This document shows positions 35,602-48,678 of a DNA stretch of 64,000 nucleotides, piece by piece. The stretch is taken from contig JAULJL010000025.1 of NCBI GenBank assembly GCA_030761205.1, positions 3,520,001 through 3,584,000 on the forward strand, written 5' to 3'. The notes beneath the pieces were generated by a model. The model saw only the letters and a program-made list of their open reading frames with translations. It made no database searches and was not told the DNA's origin. A program made the position numbers and the translations under genes. Source of the stretch: Fremontodendron californicum (Eukaryota > Streptophyta > Magnoliopsida > Malvales > Malvaceae). Position 1 is the stretch's first letter. Each line of letters begins with the position of its first letter.

Positions 35602-37450
35602 TGTCATAACGGTTTTTCGACCGCTAGACGAATTTTGAAACAAAATGGAGTCACCACCAATCTTTTTGTTTAGGTGTGATTGGTCACCTATTAAAACTGA
35701 TTTTAGTAAAATATTTTAAAGTTAATTAAAACATTTTTTAAAACCAATTTCGAAGTCTGCGCTTTAAACCAGAGAGAAAACAAAATCGGGTTCGGGAGTC
35801 GGTTACGTGCGGGGAAGGATTAGCACCCCCGCGATGCCCGTTTAGAAAACGATACCATTTAATCATGTGTTATCCTAGGCATCGACTTAATGGACTCAAC
35901 AACGGTATTTAAAATTATTTCTCTTTTTTATTTCTTTTCCAGAACATGTTTATTATTATTTTATTCTTTTTCAAAAAAGAAATTGTTATTATTTTTTGAA
36001 AATGAAAGCGAACACAAATCTTTTACCGAGAACACTCATTAAATATTCCCAACACTCTTGGTGGTATTTAACGAGATCCTCTCACCTCAAGATATCTTAA
36101 GAATCACCACTATGACATCTTTCGAATTCCATCGTCGGCAATTTACATCCATTTTTTTGTTTAAATGCGTATGATGCGAATATTTAAATATCGAATGCAC
36201 ACGACTTAGCATATAAGACTTATGATTAAATACCTAATTATACGATTAACTATATGGATCATAATATAAAAAAAAAAAGCGAGAATAAAAAAATATCGAG
36301 CACATGAACATTTACTATTTATTCATTTTTATTTTGACTAATTCCATTTTAAAGTGAAAACGAATTTTTATATCGAGCATATCGCTAAATACTCCCACCA
36401 CTCGTGGTGATATTTAACGAAATTCTCTCACCTCAGGATATCTTAAGAATCACAACTGTGACATCCTTTGAATTTCGTCGTCGGCAATTCTCATTCGCTT
36501 TTATTATGTATGCACAAAAATGTCTTTTTTTTTTTTTTTTTTTCTTTAAAAGATCAATAATGCATTTAAAAAAAAGTAATAAATAATAATAATAATAATA
36601 ATAACCATTATAACAAGTAATGTAAATATAGATTAAAAAAAAAGGTGAAATTATGAACTAACATGAAACGTAAATAAAAATAAAATAACATAGGCATCAA
36701 GCATAGGCATAGGCATCAAGCATGCACCACAATAGATCCTAGCTAAGGCAAGCAACATCAGACCTATAAGAGAAAAATCATCAAACACCAAATATACATT
36801 ACAATATACCATATTTTAAAGTAAACAACATGAGCATAATAAAAAAGGAAAAAAATATAAAATAAAAAAATACCTCCAATCCTTTTTAGTTAACCCCGTA
36901 GCTCCCCTGAAGCCCCAATCCTTACTTTTCTCTTTTTTTTTTTTCTTTTTAATTTTTTTTACTTTCTCTCAACCTCCACCTTTAGCCACCAGCCATCTTT
37001 TTTCTTCTCCTTTCTTCTTTATCCTTCCCCTGTAGCCACAAGCTTCTTCCTTTCTCCCTTTCTTGTTTTTTTTCTTTTTTTCAATCTCTCATAGCAGTAG
37101 CAAAAAAAAATCTCTCCAGAGAATAACCCCCCTTGTAGCTTCCTCCTATTTTTCTTTTTTTTTCTTAGTACCCCCTCATTCTCTTGTTGTGTGATCTTTT
37201 TGGTTTTTATGGTGGAGTGTAGTGTTTTTTTGGGTTTGTGCAGGCTTCTGGCAGCCTAATTTCAGCTGCCAGCCGCCTGCCCAAATCTTTTTTTTTGTTT
37301 AAATAATTTTAAAATTAATTATATATATATAAATGCTAATGGGCTTCATATCAACTCATGCCTAAGGCCCAAAATGAAGGAATTTCAATGGATCCGAGAG
37401 TTGAGATTCGAAATATATTTCATTAATTCGGACAAAAATTGGTGTCTACA
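35602..37450 (-). repeat. 3' LTR (element orientation) of the gag-only element
   Basis: 1849 bp. Ends are TGTCATAACGG on the left and GGTGTCTACA on the right of the plus strand. It retains a segment near 37200-37265 that is missing from the other LTR. Confidence 0.9.
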
Positions 37451-37465
37451 GCTGCCCCTCTTTGC
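37451..37465 (-). other. Polypurine tract of the gag-only element
   Basis: On the minus strand GCAAAGAGGGGCAGC directly precedes the LTR start TGTAGACACC. Confidence 0.8.
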
Positions 37466-37789
37466 TTATTGTTGAGAATCAAGAATATGGCAAAGACATA
37501 GACAACAATTTTGTCCGACACTTGATGCCCGCACTGAATCGAGTTCATTATCTTCAAAGTTTGATTATTTATTTATTTATTTCTTTTCTTTTTGACTTTG
37601 TAATTTTAAAATTCGAAGATAACTCCTCCTCCGAGGCTCCACAATCTTGAAACTAAATGCTTTTCTAATCATAAGTTTCACAACTTGGAAATTAAATGTT
37701 TTGAAAATTTTCAAGATTAGTTTGGCCACAACACATGTTACATCCTATCCACTTTCTACCTTTAGTCTTACGAAAGTGAAAACTCGTTC

Positions 37790-39275
37790 TCGAATATCAC
37801 CACTAGAAGACTTAGAAAATTCTTAAAATTCTGGATATCTCCACCAGAAGTTTCGAATATCACCCCTGAAGACTTATCATAACCAAAATTCCAGATGTCA
37901 CCATCGGAAACTTCAGATATCACCACCGGAAGCTTCGGATATCATCACCGAAGACTTTACAAAACCAAAATTTCGGATATCACCACCGAAAGCTTCGAAT
38001 GTCGTCATCAAAGACTTAAACAAAATAAAATTTCAGATATCACCACCGGAAGCTTCGGACATCTCCGCCAAAGACTTATCATAACTAAATTTCGGATATC
38101 ACTACTGAAAGCTTCGGATATCGCCACCGAAGACTTATCATAACTAAATTTCGGATATCACCACTGAAAGCTTCGGATATCGTCACCGAAGACTTATCAT
38201 AACTAAATTTCGAATATTACCACCGGAAGCTTCGGATATCGCCACTGAAGATTTATCATAACTGAATTTTCAGATATCACCACTGGAAGCTTCGGATATC
38301 GCCACCGAAGACTTAACATAACCAAATTTCGGATATCACCACCGAAAGCTTCGGATATCGCCACCGAAGACTTATCATAACTAAATTTTCGGATATCACC
38401 ACCGAAAGCTTCGGATATCGCCACCGAAGACTTATCATAACTAAATTTCGGATATCACCATCGAAAGCTTCGGATATCGCCACCGAAGACTTATCATAAC
38501 TAAATTTCGAATATCACCACCGAAAGCTTCGGATATCGCCACTGAAGACTTATCATAACTGAATTTTCAGATATCACCACTGGAAGCTTCGAATAATCGC
38601 CACCGAAGACTTAACATAACCAAATTTCGGATATCACCACCGAAAGCTTCGGATATCGTCACCGAAGACTTATCATAACTAAATTTTTGGATATCACCAC
38701 CGAAAGCTTCGGATATCACCACTGAAAACTTACCCTAACTGAATTTCCAGATATCACCACCGGAAGCTTCGATATCGCCACCAAAGACTTAACATAATTA
38801 AATTTCGGATATCACCACCGAAAGCTTCGGATATCGCCACCGAAGACTTATCCTAACCAAATTCTGGATATCACCACCTGAAGCTTCGGATCTCACCACC
38901 GAAGACTTAACATAACCAAATTTCCTATCAAATGCTTTGGATATCGCCACCGAAGACTTACTATAACCATGTTCCTTATCAAATACTTCGGATATCACCA
39001 CTGAAGATTTGCCAAAATAAAATTACCTATCAGACGCTTCGGATATCACCACCGAATACTTATCAACACTTACATTTTCAACAGATGCTTCGGCTATTGC
39101 CATCGAAGACTTGTAAAGAACCTTTTTATTGGTTGCTTCGGCTATCACCACCGAAGACTTGACAAAGTCATCCTTTTCAACAGACTCTTCGGCTATCGCC
39201 ACCGAAGACTCAACAAAGCTAATCTTTTCAACAGAGTCCTCGGTTATCTCAACCGAAGACTTACCAAAACTTGAT
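37790..39275 (-). repeat. 59-60-bp tandem array in the gag-only element
   Basis: About 25 units with a 59-60-bp period. On the plus strand each unit contains GGATATCACCACCGAAAGCT and then GGATATCGCCACCGAAGACT, so the unit is itself an internal duplication of about 30 bp. On the minus strand 60-bp units keep one frame and spell repeats such as KSSVAISEAFGGDIR; 59-bp units break it. Units toward 39275 are the most divergent and keep the longest frame (39023-39286, starting MEEQSSFGKSSVEITEDSVE). Tandem arrays 3' of the coding part are known for Tat/Ogre elements. Confidence 0.9.
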
Positions 39276-40437
39276 TGTTCTTCCATCTAGAAAAATTTCC
39301 AAATAGTCTTCAACTTCGATAATTCCACTTAACATCTATCAATTCAAAAAAATCTTTTCCATATACCTTTTTTGTTTTTTTTAAACATGGGAATTTTCTT
39401 ACTCGAAAGTTTCCCTACCTTTGAAATCATCCACTTTCTTCAAACATGTCTTCCCTCACGGAATGAATGCCATGTTTGTTTTACCAATGAAATGACTTTT
39501 GAGTGATGCGCATGCCCCCTTACTATCACAAATGATGAAGATTTTTACTACATGGTGCAATGGAATGGAAGTACTCACTAAATGTTATGATTGATGCCAT
39601 GATGCATATGCTTACTGAATGCTGCAAGTATCCCTCAAAATATCTCACATTGGCTTTCTCTGGGTTTTTTTTTTTCGATCTTCCTATTTCGTTTTCTTTT
39701 TTATCATTAGAACACACCCTGAACTAGCAAGTGCCAAAATAAATCATCTTCCTTTCATCTCATGCATCTTACCGATGACAGATTGATCAGAATTGTTCTT
39801 GTCATGTAAGAATTGATGATATTTTTTTGAGTCTTCAGCTAAATCTCTTGCCATCTTTTTGCCCCAACAGTTTCTAAATCTACCATCATTCTGTTGATCC
39901 CCATCTTATCTTGTTGACCTGTGGAAGATCTCCCCATGAGCTTGCGCTTGTAGCATTCACTTTTTCCCAAAACTTTTTCTCATCCATATTCGAAGACATC
40001 TCTATATAAAGAGGATTTGTTCCAATATTTTTGTACCTTTTGATTAAGACTTCTTGTCAAAAACTTCTCATGCTAATCTTGAAAAGTCTCTTCACCTTTT
40101 GCAATTCACCAATTTCGTTTGTCTTTCCCCAAAAACTTCTATCTAGAATTTTTTTTTGAACAAAATGTTGCCCCAAAAAAAAATCATTTCCTATCATCAA
40201 AGTATGTTATCTTAAAACAATCTTTTTGAAACAATCGTTTTCAGAAAAAGATGTGACATTCAAACTTTTGAAACTTTGACGACCACGGTTAGGAAACTTT
40301 TGACGTAATGGCAGTTTGGACATGGCATCACAAGGCTTTGGTTCATCCAAGAAATGTTTGTAACAGGAAGCGTGCCCCTATCATCTAGGCTCACCAATGA
40401 AACATGAATTTTTTAGAAATAATGAGTTCCTTGAGAT

Positions 40438-40725
40438 TCAGACTTTATGAAATGATTCATTTTTGAAATGTAAGCAAATTTGACACTCATTAGTCTCCAA
40501 ATAATGGCAATTTGGACAAGCGTCAAGACTAGTCGTGACAAGCTCAAGATTTTGAAGGGTCATTTTGAAAGATGAGAATGGTTCTTTGAAAATTTCAACG
40601 TCAATTCCCTCACAAGTCTCGAGTTTTGAAAATAGTTGACAGTCTTGTATGCTCATTGACGGCATCATAGGTGGCTCTAATAGTTTTCCTTTTCGCTCTA
40701 GGCTGCCCTTCTTTCGAGTTTTCAA
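40438..40725 (-). CDS. Small ORF of unknown function inside the gag-only element
   Basis: A 95-residue frame between the tandem array and gag. It is Lys-rich at the start (MKTRKKGSLERKGKLLEPP) and ends with two CxxC pairs (CPNCHYLETNECQICLHFKN), which could bind zinc. I do not recognise it and it may be fortuitous. Its strand is that of the element. No start context or splice signal was assessed. Confidence 0.3.
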   Translation of the reverse strand: MKTRKKGSLERKGKLLEPPMMPSMSIQDCQLFSKLETCEGIDVEIFKEPFSSFKMTLQNLELVTTSLDACPNCHYLETNECQICLHFKNESFHKV

Positions 40726-42498
40726 CCTAGAGCCTCACATTTCTTTTCTATGCTTTTTATTTTTTATTTTTTATTGTTCCATCATGCATTTGAGAGTTCA
40801 AAATTTTATTTAACGTGAGTCTGATAACTCAAAAGATATCTTGGCGAGGAGACAGTGATTGAAGCCTCATGAATATGAACATTCCTTAAGGTACAGACTC
40901 TCCAGTTCAACTAACCATGCTTGATCAATATGGACTTTTAAGGTATATAGCGTAGTCCAAGGTTTAGGGCTATGAAAGAAAGGATATATAGGCCCAAAGT
41001 ATGTGTTTAAGGGTGATTAAACCAAGGATCACTTCATTGTGTGAAGAATTTTCTTATTTTGACATTTCATCATTGTTCATTTTTCTTTCTTTCATTCATT
41101 GTTTCTCTTTTTGCTTTTGCCTTGCTCATTTTTTCACAATATTTTTTTTATCCCGTCCATCAAAAATTTGCTCTTCAGAATAAGGCATTCTTTTCTTGTA
41201 CTTGTAACAGAACTCAACAACCCATAACCTTTGAAAAGGTTTCTCATTCTATTTGCCCCCAGTGTAGGGTGTGATCCCTGATCAAGGTATATTTGGAAAA
41301 ATTCATTAGGCTCAAAGGGGTAGTAAGCGGATAAATTTCAATATTCGTGAAAGGAAAATGAAAGATGGCCAATTATCATCTCAAGCGCGGTCACCTAAAT
41401 TGAAGAGTCATCCCTTGAAAAATTGGTTGAAAAAGTTTTCTTTTCTTTTTAGAATCATTCTGAACATTTTAAATGCACAATATCACTCTCAATTTTCTTT
41501 TTTTTCTTTTTTTTTTGCGTGCTTCCACAATCTCGACGATAATCCATCTTTTCCCACCATATTTACAAAATGATGCCCCCATTTTAGTTTTCCACATAAA
41601 TATGGATTTATGTGACAGAAATTCTTAAAAATATCTCATATTGGAAACTTTGAGGATCATGTTGAAAGAGCTGAGTTTTTGTCCAAGTGAGGGGAAATGG
41701 TATGGCCTGAATTTGGCTTGGATGGCTTTTTGTTCATTCTTTGCACTGAAAAGGTAAGTCAAGGGTACCTCGAGAGGAACGATCAAGGCATTTGCATTTA
41801 AAATCCACTTGAAACAATTTGGGCGATAGAAGTTTTGACACTTATCAAATTACCACTATCTAGATTCCTTTAAAGAATGTTATGCTTGTCTGATCCCATG
41901 GAATTCAAGAAAAAGTTTTCTAAATTGTTTGTTTCATAGTTCATAGCCTTAATAGAGATTTCCATCACAATTCCCTCACATGAAACTAAATTGGTGCTTC
42001 TCAAAGTTTGAGAAGGTCTCGACTGGTGTTTATTCAGATGGTTTGGTGTTAGGAATGTTTGGAGGAGTCATGGTATTTGCTATGACTGGTTCGTTCCTAA
42101 CAATGGTCATCAAATATTTTTGAGTTTTTTTTTTCACCTCTTACTTTGGAAAAAGACATTTTTTTTGGAAAATATTTTCAACTTCGATCTGGGAAACTAG
42201 TGGTGTATGGTCGGCTCATTGCAAATTGACTTTTCTTAAAAAATTTTAAAAATTCAAACAAAACCTTTTAAGTCCATATTTACACACCCAATTTTATCTT
42301 TAGAAACAAAATAAGACAAAGAGTGCTAGAAAATTAAAACCCCTTCATTTCATGCAAGTGCTAATGTGAAACAAGAGTTCTCTTTCTCATAAGTACTTTC
42401 ATAATTAGAACAAATCCACAAACATAGGTCTCCTTCATGACATGCTACCTATTAATTCCATGCCTCATGATATGCTACCTATGTTTGCCCCACCTTGA

Positions 42499-44220
42499 TT
42501 AGACAAAAATCGGCTCTCCATTCCTGTCGAAGCTCAACAACCCAGCTTTGATGAGATCTCTGACTTTATACTTCAGTGCGGGGCAATTCTCTGTCGAGTG
42601 GCCTTGATTACCACAATGATAATCACAACACTCATTAGCATTATACCAACCCGGGTACGAAGGTTTAAGGGGTTCCGATTGTATTGGCGTCATAAGGAGG
42701 TTTTGGACGACTTGGGCTAAGAGCTCAGTATAGGACATGGGAATCGGAACGACTCGATTTCTTTCCTGGTTGTTTCTCGACTTCTTTTGATCATTTCCAA
42801 GGTTCTTTGGATGGTTCCCCGATCGAGGAGTAGGCACAAAAACGGGTGAATGAAAAGTGGTGTTCATGTGCGATTGAAGATTAGTCAGGTAGTCTGGCTG
42901 AGAGAATAGTTGGTGAAGATATGGGTTATGGGAAATGTTGTTCATGGCTAGATAGTAAAGGTGACAAGCATGATAAGGTTGGTATGGAGCAAAGTTCTCC
43001 GGTACTCCATCTTCAAAACTGATGGCTTGTGCTTCTCCTTTCTCTTCCTTAGGCAACCCTTCTTTCTTAGGAGCAGCAGTATCTCTTGTATCAATTTTCT
43101 CGCTTTTGATTGCATTTTCAATCATCTCACCAGAAATAACCATATCAGCAAAATTTCTTGTGGCATTGCCAACCAACTTATCATAATATGGAGCTGATAG
43201 TGTATTGATGAACAATACAGTGTTTTCTTTCTCAGTGAGTGGCGGTTGCACCTGTGCTGCCAGAGCTCTCCACAGCTGGGCATACTCTTTGAAAGTTTCA
43301 TTATTCTTTTTTTTTCCAAATTCTGTAAAGACAACCTATCCAATGCCATGTCCTTCATATATTTATACTGAACCGAGAAAGCTCTTGCCAAATCCTTCTA
43401 AGAATGGATACGACTCCTATCCAACTGATTGTACCATCTCGCAGCTGACCCTGTTAGACTGTCTTGAAAGCAGTGAATTAGCAATTTTTCGTTGTTGGTG
43501 TGGCCACATATTTTCCGACAACATAGTAATGTGGGCCGATGGACATTTTGATCTGTCATACTTTTCAAATTCAGGGGCCTTGAATTTTGGCGGAATCACC
43601 AAATCTGGGACCAAGCTGAGCTCATTCGGATCCATATTCCTGAAAGTGTCTATTCCTTCTATGGTTTTGAGTCTCTCTTCAAACATATCATACTTATGTT
43701 GCACCTCTGTGTCTTCCACTTGCTTTGCCATACGTTTCTTTAGCTTTTCTTGTTCTAGCGAATCATCTTGGTTTGGAACAATAACCGAGTCTGAGGGGTG
43801 AAGTCCCGAGTTCAATTGAAATTGTCCTTGGCCCTGTTGACTTGGTAGGTAAGTCAGATCTTCGTTGTTGTTTGCTTGAGGTCGAGGTTCTCCCTTTATG
43901 ATCGACCCTTCAGCAACCCATTTTCCTCGGGTCAATCTGATCATCATTTCGATCATCTTGTCTATTTTCTCACGCGACTCCTCTCGAGTTTTTGTTATCT
44001 GTTCCCGTGATTCTTGCTAAGATCTGGCTAATTGTTCTTGTAGTTCTCTGTGCATTCTTTCCATCTGTTCTATTTGAGCTGCTTGTTCACTTTCCATGGC
44101 TTTATTTGTGAGCAAGTACTGTATTAGTGCCGAATGAGTGATCTTGGGTTTCTTGCTGGCTTTCAAATCTTGTACCTTTTGTTCTGAGGGTGAACTTTCT
44201 TTAGAGTGCTCTAAAGCCAA
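42499..44220 (-). pseudogene. Decayed Tat/Ogre-type gag
   Basis: Read leftwards from 44220. The N-terminal part (MALEHSKESSPSEQKVQDLK, then a Gln/Glu-rich coiled-coil-like stretch) is cut by a TAG at 44017-44019 and continues in the same frame to 43417. It contains the family's PPKFKAPEFEKYDRSKCPSA motif (near 43590). Near 43500-43400 the frame is lost, and a fragment with ARAFSVQYKYMKDMALDRLS appears in a second frame (43122-43391). From 43251 the frame with QPPLTEKENTVLFINTLSAP runs to 42499, ending with a knuckle-like CDYHCGNQGHSTENC (an extra residue relative to CCHC) and the typical VRDLIKAGLLSF. At least one stop and two frame changes mean no intact Gag can be made from this copy. No protease frame follows. 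Confidence 0.85.
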
Positions 44221-45709
44221 ACAAAATCTTATCTACCTCCCAATTTATTGCATGTATGCTTATGAATGAATGCATGTAATATGCATGTAGAAAAAAAAAA
44301 GTATGAACATACTGTATAAAGAATCAAAGAATGTATTTTTTTTGTTCTTCTTTGACAACTATTCTTTTTCGACATATTTTTCTCAAAAGTTCAAAACAAA
44401 AATGAAATCTTATTATCGTTCACAACACTATTCTATCAAAGAAATTTTATTGTTATTTTTTATTTATTTATATTTTCATGATTCTCATTTTTATCATTTT
44501 TTCTTCTATCTTTGTTTAATTTTGAAAATGTTAGAGTAATGGAAACATCTCTCCCCTTTTTTAAAAAGATAATGGTTAAAGAAAATACTTTATTTTTTAT
44601 ATAAAAAAATGAAATGAAAGAATTTTTTTTGAGTTCTTTTCTTTTTATTATAAAAGGAAGAAATTAAAATTTTCTTTTTCTTTAACCTTTTTTAAAGAAA
44701 GAATTAATGAATTCTTTTATTTTGTGAAAATAAATTAAAAACAAACCCTTCTTTTATTTTTTGTATTTTTTTTGGAAGAAAACAAAATTAAAATTAAGAA
44801 ATCATCATTTTGTTTATTTTGAAGAGAAAAAAAATATATATTTTTTCTTTTCTTATTTGAAGATAAGGAAAGAAAATTTGAAATATTTTGAAAATAAAAT
44901 TTTTAGAAAAATTTATTTTCTTTTTTTTGAAAATGTACAAAATGTTTGGGAAAGAAAGAGAAATTTTTTTTTTTGGACAAACACAAAGTAATTTACAAAA
45001 GACAAAAACAAAAATTTTAAGTGTTCAAGGTTTTTATTATTTTTGAATCCATACAAATTATGCGGGATATGGTTTCTTACCAAAGTGTCCTCTCATGTAT
45101 CCTAATTTTAGGTAATTTCTACAAAACACGGGCTTGGCTCTATATTAGGTTGGTTCCATACGGCTCACTATATGAGATTAAATTAGGTTCTAAAGGCTCC
45201 AAATTGCTCATCACTATCGCCTGTGAAGGCTATGTAAGGCACCCCGAGTTGAACGGGCTCAATTTGTTGGAGTATATTTTCCAGACTTATGCGGAGGTTA
45301 CCACCTCACGAAAGCGTAAGTACTTTATTACTCCGGAAGTGTTTCGCTAGCTCATGCGGAGGTTATTACCTCACGAGAGCGTAGGTATTTTACTTCCATC
45401 TACAGGGATATAACTCGGGTATAGAGCTCATATATGAAATGCACGTGTTCGTGTGTGAGAAAGAACGGACAAACCTTTGACTATTTGTTTACGACCTTTT
45501 ATTTTAAACATTCCATAATTATTAAAAAAATAAATAAACGACATAAAAAATATGAATAAAGAATTAACAAATATCAAGATGTAAATGCAAGCAAAATAAA
45601 AATAAAGAAAGAAAGAAAATAAAGAGAATTAAAATTAAATACCGATTAAATCCATTAATTCGAGATTTTAAAATAACACATAATCAATTTGTGGCTCGAC
45701 TCTCAAAAG

Positions 45710-45728
45710 TCCCCAGCGGAGTCGTCAA
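45710..45728 (-). other. Primer-binding site (tRNA-Arg) of the gag-only element
   Basis: On the minus strand, two bases after the LTR end, TTGACGACTCCGCTGGGGA. The core CGACTCCGCTGGGGA complements the 3' end of plant tRNA-Arg, the primer known for Ogre/Tat elements. Confidence 0.75.
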
Positions 45729-45730
45729 GC

Positions 45731-47498
45731 TGTCATAACGGTTTTTCGACCGCTAGACGAATTTTGAAACAAAATGGAGTCGCCACCAATCTTTTTGTTT
45801 AGGTGTGATTGGTCACCTATGAAAACCGGTTTTAGTAAAATATTTTAAAATTAATTAAAACATTTTTTAAAACCAATTTTGAAGTCTGCGCTTTAAACCA
45901 GAGAGAAAACAAAATCGAGCTCGAGAGTCGGTTACGTGCGGGGAATGATTAGCACCTCCGCGACGCCCGTTTAGAAAACGGTACCATTTAATCATGTGTT
46001 ATCCTAGGCCTCGACTTAATGGACTCAACAACGGTTTTAAAATTATTTCTCTTTTTTATTTCTTTTCCAGTACATGTTTATTATTATTTTATTCTTTTTC
46101 AAAAAAGAAATTGTTATTATTTTTTGAAAATGAAAGCGAACATAAATCTTTTATCGAGAACACTCATTAACTATTTCCAACACTCTTGGTGGTATTTAAC
46201 GAGATCCTCTCACCTCAAGATATCTTAAGAATCACTACTGTGACATCTTTCGAATTCCATCGTCGGCAATTTACATCCAATTTTTTGTTTAAATACGTAT
46301 GATGCGAATATTTAAATATCGAATGCACACGACTTAGCATATAAGACTTATGAATAAATACCTAATTATACGATTAACTATATGGATCATAATATAAAAA
46401 AAAGCGAGCATGGCAAAATATCGAGCACATGAACATTTACTATTTATTCATTTTTATTTTGACTAATTCTATTTTAAAGTGAAAACGAATTTTTGTATCG
46501 AGCATATCGCTAAATACTCTCACAACTCGTGGTGATATTTAACGAAATTCTCTCACCTCAGGATATCTTAAGAATCACAACTGTGACATCCTTCGAATTC
46601 CGTCGTCGGCAATTCTCATTCGCTTTTATTATGTATGCACAAAAATGTCTTTTTTTTTTATTATTTCTTTAAAAGATCAATAATGCATTTAAAAAAAAGT
46701 AATAATAATAATAATAATAACCATTATAACAAGTAATGTAAATATAGATTAAAAAAAGGTGAAATTATGAACTAACATGAAACGTAAATAAAAATAAAAT
46801 AACATAGACATCAAGCATGCACCACAATAGATCCTAGCTAAGGCAAGCAACATCAGACCTATAAGAGAAAAATCATCAAACACCAAATATACATTACAAT
46901 ATACCATATTTTAAAGTAAACAACATGAGCATAATAAAAAAGAAAAAAATATATAAAAAAAAATACCTCCAATCCTTTTTAGTTAACCCCGTAGCTCTCC
47001 TGAAACCCCAATCCTTACTTTTCTCTTCTTTTTCTTTTTAGTTTTTTTTTTTTTTTTTACTTTCTCTCAATCTCCACCTTTAGCCACCAGCCATCTTTTT
47101 TCTTCTCCTTTCTTCTTTATCCTTCCCTTGTAGCCACAAGCTTTTTCCTTTCTCCCTTTCTTGCTTTTTTTCTTTTTTTCTTTTTTCAATCTCTCATAGC
47201 AGTAGCAAAAAAATCTCTCCAGAGAATAACCCCCCTTCTAGCTTCCTCCTCTTTTTTTTTTTTTTTTCTCCTGGTACCCCCCTCCTTCTCTTGTTGTGTG
47301 ATCTTTTTGCCTAATTTCAACTGCTAGCCGCCTGCCCAAATCTTTTTTTTTTTGGGTTTAATTAATAATTTTAAAATTAATTATATATAAAAAATGCTAA
47401 TAGGCTTCATATCAACTCATGCCTAAGGCCCAAAATGAAAGAATTTTAACAGTTTCGAGAGTATATTTCATTAATTCGGACAAAAATTGGTGTCTATA
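45731..47498 (-). repeat. 5' LTR (element orientation) of the gag-only element
   Basis: 1768 bp, homologous to 35602-37450 along its length. Its terminal CA has decayed to TA at 47497-47498, and it lacks about 60 bp present in the other LTR, along with smaller indels. Confidence 0.9.
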
Positions 47499-47503
47499 AT
47501 TTT

Positions 47504-48642
47504 CATGGATATCAACTTGATGTTGGGTCTAGTAATAAGCCGTAGACTTTTTAACATAAACTTTTGTATTCATGCATGAATTCGATAATTCGTTCAAACC
47601 ATGCTCCACACCCCACAAAAAGGTTGGGATAAAGGATGAAACTTTTATGATAATTAATGAACTAACTTAAATTTAGAGGCACCAACCAGTATAGTGGGGG
47701 AGCATTTCAAAAAAACACCCAAACGAATGTTTATAAACATTGATTAAAGTTGGTGAAAATATTATTTGAAAAAAATTACGTTCGATTTATTATTTTTTGT
47801 CAGATTCAATAAAAAATGTTTTTTAGTTATAATTTTTTAAATTATCATTTTAACTAGTGGGAGTAAGTATCTATATCCAAACTTTAATTTAAAATTTTAC
47901 TTTTGTGAATTAAGAAGAAAAATTTAAGGCTGGTTCTATATCCAAACTTTTGATTAGACAATCCTTGTGTTTCTGGCTGTGTGATACTATTAGCTAAGAG
48001 TCGATCCAACATTGCTTGACTGTGACTTGTATTTCAAACAAAGTCAAGATTGAATGCCGACCAATTAAGACAGACAAAAACTAGATAATTATCAAGGAAG
48101 AGATTATGAAGCACTTTTTGGTGAATAAAGAAATTAATACGAATTTGAAACTTAATTTTAGTTGGTTCATATAAGTATTTTTTAGAAGTGATATTCAATA
48201 GATCTGAAATTTGAATCTCAATATTTTTAAACCCTCTTGTTATTCCTAGACTACAATCTGTTTTGTATAAAAAAAAAGAAATTAATACAAAATTGTAAAT
48301 TTAGTATATACTAATGGCCTATTAGATGTAATTGTTATAATTTTTATACACTAGGAATTATGAATATACATCCTTATCCAAATTAATATTTATTGGTATA
48401 ATTTTAGAAGTTTTTGAATTTTGACGAGGTAGGTATAGGTGATCAATTAGAATTTACAAATAATGAATCAAATGTAAACTAAAAATTGATTGCAAACTTT
48501 ATATGAACAAGTAATAAACAATTAAAAAACTGACTCCCCCAAGCCAATATTCTAAGGCTCATCTGTACATTTCAACCACAATTTAGAACATGGGGTTTAT
48601 ATCATTTTAAGACAAGAAATCCTCATAATGATTCTATAACCC

Positions 48643-48678
<36 letters not shown>

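Larger units (their letters stand above)
35602..47498 (-). mobile_element. Large gag-only LTR retrotransposon of Tat/Ogre type
   Basis: Two long LTRs (35602-37450 and 45731-47498) flank 8.3 kb. The target duplication ATTTT (35597-35601 and 47499-47503) is perfect. The element reads on the minus strand: its LTR starts TGTAGACACCAATTTTTGTC, the primer-binding site complements tRNA-Arg (45710-45728) and the polypurine tract is at 37451-37465. These are hallmarks of the Tat/Ogre Ty3/gypsy lineage. A decayed gag occupies 42499-44220. Nothing resembling protease, reverse transcriptase or integrase was found; instead about 5 kb of non-coding DNA with a 59-60-bp tandem array lies between gag and the 3' LTR. 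This matches the non-autonomous gag-only class described as TR-GAG. The LTRs differ by several indels, so the insertion is old. Confidence 0.85.

Noticed and set aside
37790..39275. Regular 59-60-bp repeats that might look like a CRISPR array
   Set aside because: Units are contiguous with no unique spacers, lie inside an LTR element of a plant genome and vary along their whole length.
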